DNA of 6,768 nucleotides, from contig JABZIV010000060.1 in the NCBI GenBank assembly GCA_015258095.1, forward strand, positions 1 to 6,768, written 5' to 3'. The DNA is from Lachnospiraceae bacterium (GTDB lineage: Bacteria > Bacillota > Clostridia > Lachnospirales > Lachnospiraceae). Below, in pieces: positions 1-6,200 of the stretch. A program made the position numbers and the translations under genes. The notes beneath the pieces are model-generated. The model did not search any database and was not told the origin of the DNA. It saw nothing but the letters and a program-made list of their open reading frames with translations. Positions within the stretch are counted from its first letter, which is position 1. The number at the start of each line of letters is the position of its first letter.

Positions 1-1463
1 TCTTGCAGCTCTTCCTCTGCATTTCTTCTTTCTTCCCGCTCTTTCTCCTCCACCGTCTCGGGTTCGTCCTCTATACCGTAAACTCCCCTTTCTTTCCAGC
101 GCTCTCTTCTTTCCTTCCGAAGCTTTCCGCGGGCGATAAGATCCTGAAAAATCGCATCCATTTTCATAAATACACTACTTGAAAAAACCATAGAAAGAAG
201 AAGGAGGAAAATGTGGTTTCGAAAAAGCAGAATCGTTTTTTCATCTGCAAATGTCCGAACACCCACAAAGAAATGCGCAAAAAGAACCTTTTTTAAAGCG
301 GAAAAATCACTGTAGCGGAAAAGAATCCAAGAAAAATATATGGCAATCAGGGTATAGAGATGCCTAAGAAACGGAAAGCATCTCCAAAGGAATCCTTTGC
401 ACCCCTTCGGTAAACGATGTACTTTTCCGCTTAAAACGGGCATCCATTTCTGTAAAACCAGTTCAAAAACAATCAAAAGAAAGAAATACAGTCCCCAGAG
501 GATAAAGTTAAAACCTGCACCGTGCCACATTCCGGTGAGCACCCACACCACAAGAAGATTCCCGATTCTCCTCCAAAAAGAAACCCGATTTCCCCCCAGC
601 GGGATATAGACATAATCCCGGAAAAACAGCGATAAAGAAATATGCCAACGTCGCCAAAATGCTCGAATAGACTGTGCTTCATAAGGAAAACGGAAGTTCT
701 CCGGTATGGAAAATCCTGCCATTTTTCCTATTCCGATTGCCATATCCGTGTAGGCTGAAAAGTCCAGGTAAATCTGTAACATAAAGGATAAAGAAGAGAG
801 AAAAACCGCCAGGAAGGAGGGAATCTCCCCTCCGGCAGAAAGCGCATTTCCCTTCTCCAAAGTAAAGAACGAAGCAGCAAGTTTTCCTAAAGCATCCGCT
901 AAAATCAGCTTTTTAAAAAGGCCGTAAGAAAAACGAAACAAGCCCTGCGACAGCTTGTCCATCGTGATGCTTCTCTGTCGGATTTCTTCGCGCATCTCCT
1001 CGTACCTAAGAATCGGCCCTTCGGAAAGAAGCGGAAAGGCATAGGCATAGAGGGCAAATGCAAAAAAATTCTCCTCCGCCTTCCCTTCCTTCCTGCAATC
1101 CGCAAGATAGCTCAAAAAACGAAACGTATAAAACGAGATTCCAAAAGGCATTACCCCTCTGACAAATACGGGAAGAAAAGTAAGATGACTGCTATATTTG
1201 CAATAAAGAAGCGGGAGACAGAGCAAAAGAAGAGAAGAAAAGAAAAAGTTCTTTCCTTGCTTTCTCACTTGTTTCCCTAAATAAAAGCTGAGGAGGGCGA
1301 GAAGGCTCAAGACGAAGAAAGAAAGGAGCCCCTGAAACAGGAGAAAAACAAGAGAAAAAAACAGAAAAATGAGATTCTTTCCTCTTATTTCTTTCTGTAT
1401 GAAGGAAAAAAACAAAAACAGAGGGAGAAAACCTCCCACAAACAGCATATCTGAAAATTGCAT
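1..1463 (-). CDS. MBOAT family membrane O-acyltransferase (AlgI/DltB-like), 3' end cut by the window edge
   Basis: A continuous frame of 487 codons runs from ATG at 1463 to the left edge without a stop. It is predicted to be a polytopic membrane enzyme moving acyl (typically acetyl) groups onto a cell-surface or exported polymer; the acceptor cannot be read from sequence. Family hallmarks in order: PFGISFYTF (106-114), GPILRYEEM (149-157), LQIYLDFSAYTDMAIG (229-244), FRFPY (257-261), FWRRWHISLS with H274 (269-278), FFRDYVYIPLGGNR (280-293), and LTGMWHGAGFNFILWG with the invariant catalytic-type His314 (309-324). Hydrophobic segments fill residues 5-60, 75-120, 215-245, 300-335 and 365-385. 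From about residue 433 the protein is a highly charged Lys/Arg/Glu helix. The start is supported by GGGAG four bases upstream. Family length is usually about 450-520, so little should be missing. Partner acyl-carrier or SGNH/AlgX-like genes would lie beyond the edge. Family certain; substrate unknown. Confidence 0.93.
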   Translation of the reverse strand, partial: MQFSDMLFVGGFLPLFLFFSFIQKEIRGKNLIFLFFSLVFLLFQGLLSFFVLSLLALLSFYLGKQVRKQGKNFFFSSLLLLCLPLLYCKYSSHLTFLPVFVRGVMPFGISFYTFRFLSYLADCRKEGKAEENFFAFALYAYAFPLLSEGPILRYEEMREEIRQRSITMDKLSQGLFRFSYGLFKKLILADALGKLAASFFTLEKGNALSAGGEIPSFLAVFLSSLSFMLQIYLDFSAYTDMAIGIGKMAGFSIPENFRFPYEAQSIRAFWRRWHISLSLFFRDYVYIPLGGNRVSFWRRIGNLLVVWVLTGMWHGAGFNFILWGLYFFLLIVFELVLQKWMPVLSGKVHRLPKGCKGFLWRCFPFLRHLYTLIAIYFSWILFRYSDFSALKKVLFAHFFVGVRTFADEKTILLFRNHIFLLLLSMVFSSSVFMKMDAIFQDLIARGKLRKERRERWKERGVYGIEDEPETVEEKEREERRNAEEELQ

Positions 1464-1535
1464 AATTCTCCCTTACTTCACGCTACAGGAAACGGACATC
1501 GTTCTCCCTTATATCGCACTATCTGAAACTTGCAT
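1443..1535 (-). repeat. Decayed 36-bp tandem repeat (about 2.6 units) over the MBOAT start
   Basis: Reading the minus strand, units start with ATG at 1535, 1499 and 1463, exactly 36 bases apart. Units 1 (1535-1500) and 2 (1499-1464) agree at 24 of 36 positions, including an identical TAAGGGAGAA near the end of each. Unit 3 is partial (1463-1443) and lies inside the MBOAT coding region; its first 16 bases match unit 1 at 15 positions. Because 36 is a multiple of 3, all units share the MBOAT frame. On the plus strand the start of units 1 and 3 reads TTGCAT, and in unit 1 this is the -35 box of the SRP RNA promoter. Alignment was done by eye; the pattern is clear but diverged. Confidence 0.75.
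1464..1535 (-). promoter_or_regulatory. Candidate leader with two 8-codon mini-ORFs ahead of the MBOAT gene
   Basis: Each full repeat unit holds a tiny reading frame: MQVSDSAI-stop (1535-1509) and MSVSCSVK-stop (1499-1473). Each stop is the UAA of UAAGGGAGAA, so it overlaps the Shine-Dalgarno sequence of the next ATG. The third start is the MBOAT gene itself (MQFSDMLF). The second mini-ORF and the MBOAT gene have the same ribosome-site geometry; the first has only a weak AAGAGG. This would permit termination-reinitiation coupling, but that is inference. No convincing minus-strand promoter was found upstream, so the transcript may start inside or beyond the ffs region. Confidence 0.35.
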
Positions 1536-1558
1536 TGCCTCTTAAAATCCGTTATACT
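1530..1558 (+). promoter_or_regulatory. Sigma-A promoter of the SRP RNA gene
   Basis: The -35 box is TTGCAT (1530-1535) and the -10 box is TATACT (1553-1558), separated by exactly 17 bases. Transcription should start about seven bases later, at or near G1565, which is also the first base of the terminal SRP RNA helix. The -35 box lies in the 36-bp repeat shared with the divergent MBOAT gene. Confidence 0.85.
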
Positions 1559-1564
1559 CTTACT

Positions 1565-1692
1565 GCTTCGGGGGCGATGAAGCTTGGGCCCCACGCAATG
1601 GAAGATACCGAACCGTGTCAGGATGGGAACATAGCAGCACTAAGGTAACCCTTTCATGTGCCGTGGGTAATCCTGGGTGGAGTTTCCGAAGC
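1565..1692 (+). ncRNA. ffs: Signal recognition particle RNA, small bacterial (4.5S) type
   Basis: This is the RNA of the signal recognition particle; it binds the Ffh M domain and FtsY to bring nascent membrane proteins to the translocon. The conserved domain IV is plain: GUCAGG (1617-1622), stem AUG/CAU closing a GGAA tetraloop (1626-1629), then AGCAG (1633-1637) forming the symmetric internal loop. Below it ACCGUG (1612-1617) pairs with CAC and GGU (1638-1640, 1644-1646), and CCCACG (1590-1595) pairs with CGUGGG (1662-1667). The ends close as GCUUCGG (1565-1571) with CCGAAGC (1686-1692). The length, about 128 nt, is slightly above the E. coli form, and no Alu-like domain is seen, unlike the roughly 270-nt Bacillus scRNA. 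It is the only plus-strand gene here. Confidence 0.94.
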
Positions 1693-1702
1693 TTTTTGTT
1701 TT
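1686..1702 (+). terminator. Terminator of ffs formed by the SRP RNA end helix and T-tract
   Basis: The 3' arm CCGAAGC (1686-1692) of the long terminal helix is followed directly by TTTTTGTTTT (1693-1702). The T-tract overlaps the first two positions of the tatD stop codon on the opposite strand (1701-1703), so the two convergent genes meet without a spacer. On the minus strand no T-tract follows, so this should not stop transcription coming from tatD. Confidence 0.75.
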
Positions 1703-2567
1703 ATTGAATCCGATAGACTTTCTTTCCGTTCTCAGCCGTTTTCCGGATCACTTCTTCCACGGAGATGCCTTTGATTTCTGCAAGAAACTTTGCCACATAT
1801 TTGAGATTTCCCGAATCATTTCTGGTTCCCCGTACCGGAACCGGTGCCATATAAGGGCAATCCGTCTCCAAAACAATATTTTCCAGGGGAATCTCTTCCG
1901 CAACTCTCCGTAACTTCTTCCCGTTTGTAAAAGTCAGCGCTCCGCCGATGCCAAGCATCATCCCCAGCGAGACAAAGTCTTTCGCCACTTCCAAAGGATA
2001 GGAAAAGCAGTGGATAATGCCTCCGTTTACATACCCCTTGTAGTCCCGTACCATACAAAAGGTATCCAGTGCGGCATCCCGGGAATGGACTACAATCGGC
2101 AGATTCCTCTTCTTGGCAAGTTCCAGCTGCATACGAAAGCACTCTTTCTGTACCTTCGGTTCAGGATTAAACTGAAGGCGCAATTCCTCGCCCTCCTTCC
2201 GTCTTTCTTCGTCCTGTTTCTTTTCCACTGCACTCCGTTTATCCAGATGAAAATAATCCAGACCGATTTCCCCTACAGCAAGGACTTCCTTTTCCCCGCA
2301 AAGCTCTTCCAGTTTCTTAGAGACCTCTTCATTCCACTCGTCCGCGTGTTCCGGATGAACTCCCACTACCGCGTGAATGCGGAGTTCCTCTCCGGAGTAC
2401 TTGTGAACGAGTTCTACCGCTTTTTTCGAGCTTTCGATGTCATAGCCGATCTCACAGATTCGGTTCACTCCTTCCAGAGGGAGCTTTGCCAAGACTTCCG
2501 CCCTATCTTTATCAAAACTTTCATCATTATAATGACAGTGTGTGTCAAATATCCTTATCCCTTCCAT
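1701..2567 (-). CDS. tatD: TatD family metal-dependent hydrolase (DNase)
   Basis: A 288-residue TIM-barrel hydrolase of the TatD/amidohydrolase group; characterised members are metal-dependent 3'-5' DNases or RNases acting in the cytoplasm in DNA repair and RNA turnover. All metal ligands are present: FDTHCH (H10, H12), GEIGLDY (E100), VVHSRDA (H161), IIHCFS (H186) and ETDCPY (D236), followed by PVRGTRN and the usual C-terminal helix. Residues of roughly 114-138 are a Lys/Glu-rich insert between LDYFHLDKRSA and VQKECF that most relatives (about 255-265 aa) lack. An in-frame ATG at 2588 would add seven residues but has no ribosome site; AAAGGAG at 2585-2579 falls inside that extension and, 11 bases ahead of ATG 2567, supports the shorter start. 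It follows the TraX-like gene by 65 bases, probably in one transcript with metG, a common Firmicute neighbour. Confidence 0.92.
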   Translation of the reverse strand: MEGIRIFDTHCHYNDESFDKDRAEVLAKLPLEGVNRICEIGYDIESSKKAVELVHKYSGEELRIHAVVGVHPEHADEWNEEVSKKLEELCGEKEVLAVGEIGLDYFHLDKRSAVEKKQDEERRKEGEELRLQFNPEPKVQKECFRMQLELAKKRNLPIVVHSRDAALDTFCMVRDYKGYVNGGIIHCFSYPLEVAKDFVSLGMMLGIGGALTFTNGKKLRRVAEEIPLENIVLETDCPYMAPVPVRGTRNDSGNLKYVAKFLAEIKGISVEEVIRKTAENGKKVYRIQ

Positions 2568-2632
2568 ACCCCAGATTTCTCCTTTCATTCTACTCTTTTC
2601 GACTCCGCATCCTCTCTTAAAATGCCGCTTCT

Positions 2633-3409
2633 CTACGCCGTAATCTTTGCCCCCAGAACGATAAGCAGATAGAAAAACGCGAGATGCAGGGGATAATAAA
2701 AATAGAGCAGTCTTCCGAGTGGCAATCTTCCTTTTTCTCCATTATAAAAGTATATCGGCAGAAAACTGAGTGCGGCAGCCCCAAAATTCTGAAGGGATAG
2801 AAGGATGGAAAAAAAGATGCCCGAAGCCACACGAAGATTCTTTTCTTTTCGAAAATTATATAACAGGGCAATCAGGAAGATACCGAATGCACCATAGTCG
2901 AAATGGAGAAGTTCGGAAAGGCACGCCCCTACCGCTACACAAGTCCATTTTAAAGCAATCTTTCTTCGATACTTCTTCATACACGCCATCACCAGAATCC
3001 CTACGGCGAGCGTGAAACCGATATTCTGTGCTGAAAAATCAATCCAGTGATTAAAAAGACAAAGGTCAAAAGGAACTTCCGCACAAAAGGCCATCAAAAG
3101 AACTCTGACTAGATATTTTCTTCTATCCTTCGTATGAATGAAACCCTCCGTAAGGAGAAAGGCGAATATCGGAAAAGCGAGTCTGCCGATGATGCGGAAA
3201 ATATGATATAAGCGCATCAGATGCGCTCCTTCCGCAGTAGCGATAGCCATCTCATGATACTCACGGTCAAAGCCGTACAGATTCCCATTATAGATTACGA
3301 TAGCCGCATAGTGATCGAAGGTCATAGAAACAAGGGCAAGAAGCTTCAGCAAGTCTGCTGAAACTCCTCCCCCTTTCTTCTTCGTATCCAGTGCACTCAA
3401 TCCGGTCAT
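2633..3409 (-). CDS. TraX family membrane protein (chromosomal homologue)
   Basis: A 258-residue integral membrane protein with about seven or eight hydrophobic segments. Family signs: LLALVSMTFDH near the N-terminus (D32-H33), the signature GRLAFPIFAFLLTEGFIHTK (75-94) with following RRKYL, EVPFDLCLF (111-119), HFDYGAFGIFLIALLY (169-184), YNGEKGR (222-228) and FYYPLHLAFFYLL near the C-terminus (237-249). The founding member, TraX of the F plasmid, acetylates the pilin N-terminus; chromosomal Firmicute homologues have no established role and nothing conjugative is nearby. The ATG at 3409 lies one base after the metG stop (TAATATG), which suggests translational coupling, and no good ribosome site precedes it. 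A TTG at 3418, overlapping metG by eight bases and six bases behind a GGGG, is an alternative start adding three residues. It probably shares the metG transcript with tatD downstream. Confidence 0.88.
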   Translation of the reverse strand: MTGLSALDTKKKGGGVSADLLKLLALVSMTFDHYAAIVIYNGNLYGFDREYHEMAIATAEGAHLMRLYHIFRIIGRLAFPIFAFLLTEGFIHTKDRRKYLVRVLLMAFCAEVPFDLCLFNHWIDFSAQNIGFTLAVGILVMACMKKYRRKIALKWTCVAVGACLSELLHFDYGAFGIFLIALLYNFRKEKNLRVASGIFFSILLSLQNFGAAALSFLPIYFYNGEKGRLPLGRLLYFYYPLHLAFFYLLIVLGAKITA

Positions 3410-3410
3410 A

Positions 3411-5489
3411 TTATGCAATATCTGCCCCGCTCGGCATATCTCGTAAGGAAGTCATCAAAGACAGAATCTCCTCCCCGTCTTTCTCGAAAGCCGCAGAAAG
3501 CAGCATACCCTGAGACTCATAGCCGGCAATCATTCTCGGCTTCAGGTTAACCAGTACCATGACTTTCTTTCCGACCAGTTCTTCCGGCTTATAGGCAGAC
3601 TTGATTCCCGAAAGAATCTGCCGTACTTCCTCTCCGATCTGTACCTTGAAAAGAAGGAGCTTCTTGGATTTCTTCACTTCCTCTGCATGTAAAATCTTTC
3701 CGATACGGAAATCCAGCTTTTCGAAATCTTCATAGCTGATCTCCTCTTTATAGGGAAGAATCACCGGATTCTTATCTTTCTCCGCGTCGCCCTCTAACGG
3801 CGCATCCGTTCCCGCGCCGCTGCCTTCCGAAGACGCCGATGCGGCATCTCCCTTTACGACTTCCTTCTTTGCTACTTCCTCCGCCTTCCGGATCTGCTCC
3901 TCGGTAATCTTTTCCACTTCTTTCTCGACTTCTTTCCAATCTTTTCTGTCAAAAAGCGTGGATGGCGCCTCCGTCACCTTCGTTCCGGACGGATACAGTC
4001 CAAAACGATCCAGTTCTTCAAACGCCCTCTCCTTCGTGGAAAGTTCCTTCAAAATCGTATCCGCAGTATCCGGCATAAAACTCTTCAAGAGAGAAGCACC
4101 AATCACGATCGACTCCGTGAGGTTATAGAGAACCGTCTTCAGGCGTCCCGCAGTCTCTTCTTCCTTCGCAAGCACCCATGGTTCGGTCTCATCAATATAT
4201 TTGTTGGAACGACGGAAAATTTCAAAAATCGCCGTCAAAGCATCCGCAACATGATGCTCCTTCATCTTCTCCGATACAAGGCCTGCCTGATAGAGTACCG
4301 TTTTCTTCAAATCCTCATCGACCGCTTCCTTTACGCCGCTATCCTCTACAACACCGTCGAAGTACTTATTTCTCATGGCAATGGTACGCTTCACAAGATT
4401 TCCGAGGATATTGGCAAGCTGAGAATTGTAACGCTCTACCATGAGCTCCCAGGAAATCACACCGTCATTTTCAAAGGGCATCTCATGGAGAACAAAGAAA
4501 CGAACCGCATCCACTCCGAAGAGACGGACGAGATCATCCGCATAAATCACATTCCCTCTGGATTTCGACATCTTCGTGCCTTCCTCCGCCTTCCCCGCTG
4601 CCGTAAGAAGCCAGGGATGACCGAATACCTGCTTGGGAAGAGGAATATCGAGACTCATAAGGAAAATCGGCCAATATATCGTATGGAAACGCACAATATC
4701 CTTTCCAATCAAGTGTAAATCCGCAGGCCAGTACTTCTGATATCTTTCCCCGTGATTGCCGTCCGCATCATAGCCGATTCCCGTAATATAGTTCGTCAGA
4801 GCATCGAGCCAGACATAGACAACATTCTTCTCATCAAAATCAACCGGAATTCCCCATGTGAAGGAAGAACGGGAAACACAGAGATCCTGTAAGCCGGGCT
4901 TCAGGAAATTATTAATCATCTCATTCTTTCTGGAAACCGGTTGAATAAACTCCGGATGGTTCTCAATATAGTCAATCAAGCGGTCCGCATACTTTGACAT
5001 CTTAAAGAAATAGGCATCCTCACTCGCTCTCTCCACAGGACGTCCGCAATCCGGGCACTTGCCGTCTACCAGCTGCGTATCCGTCCAGAAGGACTCACAG
5101 GGAGTACAATACCATCCTTCATACTTTCCTTTATAGATGTCTCCCTTTTCATACATCTTGCGAAACATCTTCTGTACCTGTTTCTCATGATAAGGCTCTG
5201 TCGTACGCATAAACTTATCATAGGAAGTATTCATCAGGTCAAATATTCCCTGAATCTCCCCCACGACTTCATCCACGAACTGCTTCGGTGTCTTTCCGGC
5301 TTCCTTCGCCTTCCCCTCTATCTTCTGTCCATGCTCGTCGGTTCCCGTCATAAAGAATACATCATACCCCTCATAGCGTTTAAAGCGTGCCATCGCATCC
5401 GCCAGAATGATTTCATAAGTATTACCGATATGCGGTTTTCCGGAAGCATAGGCAATTGCAGTGGTGATATAATAAGGCTTCTTTTCCAT
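3411..5489 (-). CDS. metG: Methionyl-tRNA synthetase with C-terminal tRNA-binding domain
   Basis: Class I aminoacyl-tRNA synthetase, 692 residues, charging tRNA(Met) for initiation and elongation in the cytoplasm. The Rossmann domain shows ASGKPHIGN (HIGH-type box, H20) and TGTDEHG (48-54). A connective zinc knuckle has WYCTPC and CPDC (Cys128, 131, 145, 148). KMSKS is at 306-310. The anticodon helix bundle carries NLVKR (364-368) and NKYIDETEPW (W438), matching the E. coli Asn391/Arg395/Trp461 recognition positions. A low-complexity Ala/Ser/Gly/Asp/Glu linker (about 544-578) leads to a Trbp111-like domain from about 586, with FEKLDFRIGKI and QGMLLSA, which in this family mediates dimerisation and non-specific tRNA binding. 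The ATG at 5489 is chosen because AAGGAG sits five bases upstream; an in-frame GTG at 5570 lies inside a leader hairpin and has no ribosome site. First gene of a unit with the TraX-like gene and tatD. Confidence 0.97.
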   Translation of the reverse strand: MEKKPYYITTAIAYASGKPHIGNTYEIILADAMARFKRYEGYDVFFMTGTDEHGQKIEGKAKEAGKTPKQFVDEVVGEIQGIFDLMNTSYDKFMRTTEPYHEKQVQKMFRKMYEKGDIYKGKYEGWYCTPCESFWTDTQLVDGKCPDCGRPVERASEDAYFFKMSKYADRLIDYIENHPEFIQPVSRKNEMINNFLKPGLQDLCVSRSSFTWGIPVDFDEKNVVYVWLDALTNYITGIGYDADGNHGERYQKYWPADLHLIGKDIVRFHTIYWPIFLMSLDIPLPKQVFGHPWLLTAAGKAEEGTKMSKSRGNVIYADDLVRLFGVDAVRFFVLHEMPFENDGVISWELMVERYNSQLANILGNLVKRTIAMRNKYFDGVVEDSGVKEAVDEDLKKTVLYQAGLVSEKMKEHHVADALTAIFEIFRRSNKYIDETEPWVLAKEEETAGRLKTVLYNLTESIVIGASLLKSFMPDTADTILKELSTKERAFEELDRFGLYPSGTKVTEAPSTLFDRKDWKEVEKEVEKITEEQIRKAEEVAKKEVVKGDAASASSEGSGAGTDAPLEGDAEKDKNPVILPYKEEISYEDFEKLDFRIGKILHAEEVKKSKKLLLFKVQIGEEVRQILSGIKSAYKPEELVGKKVMVLVNLKPRMIAGYESQGMLLSAAFEKDGEEILSLMTSLRDMPSGADIA

Positions 5490-5494
5490 GGACT

Positions 5495-5500
5495 CTCCTT
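5495..5500 (-). promoter_or_regulatory. Ribosome binding site that sets the metG start
   Basis: AAGGAG on the minus strand lies five bases before ATG 5489. It settles the start in favour of MEKKPYYITT and against the 27-residue upstream extension, whose residues do not resemble the N-terminus of the family. Confidence 0.88.
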
Positions 5501-5534
5501 CTTTACTTGAACAATCGAAAGTATTCGCTTTCCC

Positions 5535-5606
5535 GTGTCGGAATTTCGGAACGTCTGCGTCCGCCGACACAAAAGAGATTACGCGCCTCTACGCACGATA
5601 CTCTTT
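5535..5606 (-). promoter_or_regulatory. Structured metG leader: two adjacent stem-loops, class unknown
   Basis: On the minus strand two hairpins follow each other. Hairpin 1 (5606-5572): AAAGAG pairs with CTCTTT, with a TAT/TAAT internal loop, then CGTGC pairs with GCGCG around a six-base loop. Hairpin 2 (5570-5535): GTGTCGG pairs with CCGACAC; inside, CGGACG pairs with CGTTCCG (one bulged T) around CAGA. No T-box AGGGTGGNACCGCG element and no SAM-riboswitch start motif is present, and hairpin 2 has no T-tract after it. Pairings were worked out by eye. The structure sits between the promoter and the ribosome site of metG, so a regulatory role is plausible but unproven. Confidence 0.5.
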
Positions 5607-5624
5607 ACGAATAAGAACATTCCT

Positions 5625-5652
5625 AGTCTAGCATAGATTTTCTTCTAGTCAA
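5625..5652 (-). promoter_or_regulatory. Promoter of the metG operon (extended -10)
   Basis: Minus strand: -35 TTGACT (5652-5647), a 16-base spacer, and -10 TAGACT (5630-5625) preceded by TGC, giving an extended -10. It lies just after the terminator of the upstream unit. Transcription would begin near 5618, leaving a leader of about 130 bases before the metG ATG. Confidence 0.75.
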
Positions 5653-5660
5653 CGATAGAC

Positions 5661-5700
5661 AAAGAAAAAGAGCAGGTCCGACTACGTCGACTCCCGCCCT
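5661..5700 (-). terminator. Intrinsic terminator after the coiled-coil/membrane protein unit
   Basis: Minus strand: GGGCGGG (5699-5693) pairs with CCTGCTC (5676-5670) with two G-T pairs, then a small 2x1 internal loop, then TCGAC (5690-5686) pairs with GTCGG (5682-5678) around a GTA loop. TTTTTCTTT follows (5669-5661). It begins 24 bases beyond the stop of the membrane protein gene and separates that unit from the metG promoter. Confidence 0.85.
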
Positions 5701-5723
5701 TTCGTCCTTCTCTTTACAGTACT

Positions 5724-6140
5724 TTACTCTGCAAAATGTTTATTCAGTAAATCATCCACTACCGGAACGGAAATGGTCGCCTCATTCAATGCCTTCACGG
5801 CAAGAGCAAGAAGCAGGCAGGTTCTGAAAATCTCGATTGCCTGCGTAATAATCGACATAAAAGAGCTAAAGGCACGGAACCGGAAATCCACGTCCAAAAG
5901 GGAGAAAAACGAATCAAAACATCCGGTCACTTCCGGGAGAATACCGACAAGGGTAAGAAGAAAGCCGAAAAAGAGCAGGGTTGCCAGTGCTTTCAATGCC
6001 GTCTTTTTCAACCAATTGCTGTCTTCCGCCAAAAAGATATATCCCGCGGCAAGCAGTACTGCCGTGTAATTCCCAACCGCCGCAAGCGCACAAATGCCGG
6101 CACCAAACAATGCCACAGAAATTCCCAACTTTGTTTTCAT
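5724..6140 (-). CDS. Small multi-pass membrane protein of unknown function
   Basis: I do not recognise a named family with certainty. The 138-residue product has about four hydrophobic segments: roughly 5-23 (ISVALFGAGICALAA), 25-38, 47-69 (ending LLTLVGILPE) and 90-117. A loop between the second and third reads GYIFLAEDSNWLKK, and the C-terminus is a short acidic helix (VVDDLLNKHFAE). There is no cleavable signal peptide with a lipobox and no catalytic motif. The start at 6140 (MKTKLG) is preferred over the ATG at 6146, because GGAG is seven bases from the former but only one base from the latter. It lies 60 bases after the coiled-coil gene with no terminator between them, and an intrinsic terminator follows it, so the two are probably cotranscribed and may act together at the membrane. 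That link is inference from position only. Confidence 0.82.
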   Translation of the reverse strand: MKTKLGISVALFGAGICALAAVGNYTAVLLAAGYIFLAEDSNWLKKTALKALATLLFFGFLLTLVGILPEVTGCFDSFFSLLDVDFRFRAFSSFMSIITQAIEIFRTCLLLALAVKALNEATISVPVVDDLLNKHFAE

Positions 6141-6200
6141 TCTCATTCTCCCTCTATGTAAGCCGTCTTTCTTGTCGTTTAGCTGCTTTTTCTTAATGCA

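Noticed and set aside
473..1105. Short minus-strand frames (473-682 and 905-1105) that could suggest a broken gene
   Set aside because: They are alternate frames inside the intact MBOAT reading frame, which has no stop from 1463 to the edge; there is no frameshift.
2568..2588. The ATG at 2588 as tatD start
   Set aside because: It has no ribosome site, while AAAGGAG inside the extension serves the ATG at 2567; not fully excluded because the spacing of 11 bases is long.
2010..2672. A 220-codon open frame on the plus strand
   Set aside because: It lies antisense across tatD, whose metal ligands are all intact, and its translation is rich in Phe, Ile and Leu with no recognisable motif; it is a shadow of the real gene.
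4251..4718. A 155-codon open frame on the plus strand
   Set aside because: Fully antisense inside metG, whose family motifs are continuous across this stretch.
5490..5570. An upstream GTG start giving metG 27 more residues
   Set aside because: It lies inside leader hairpin 2, lacks a ribosome site, and the extra residues do not resemble the family; AAGGAG supports ATG 5489.
5490..5630. T-box or SAM riboswitch ahead of metG
   Set aside because: No AGGGTGGNACCGCG element, no S-box start motif, and no terminator with a T-tract directly ahead of the gene.
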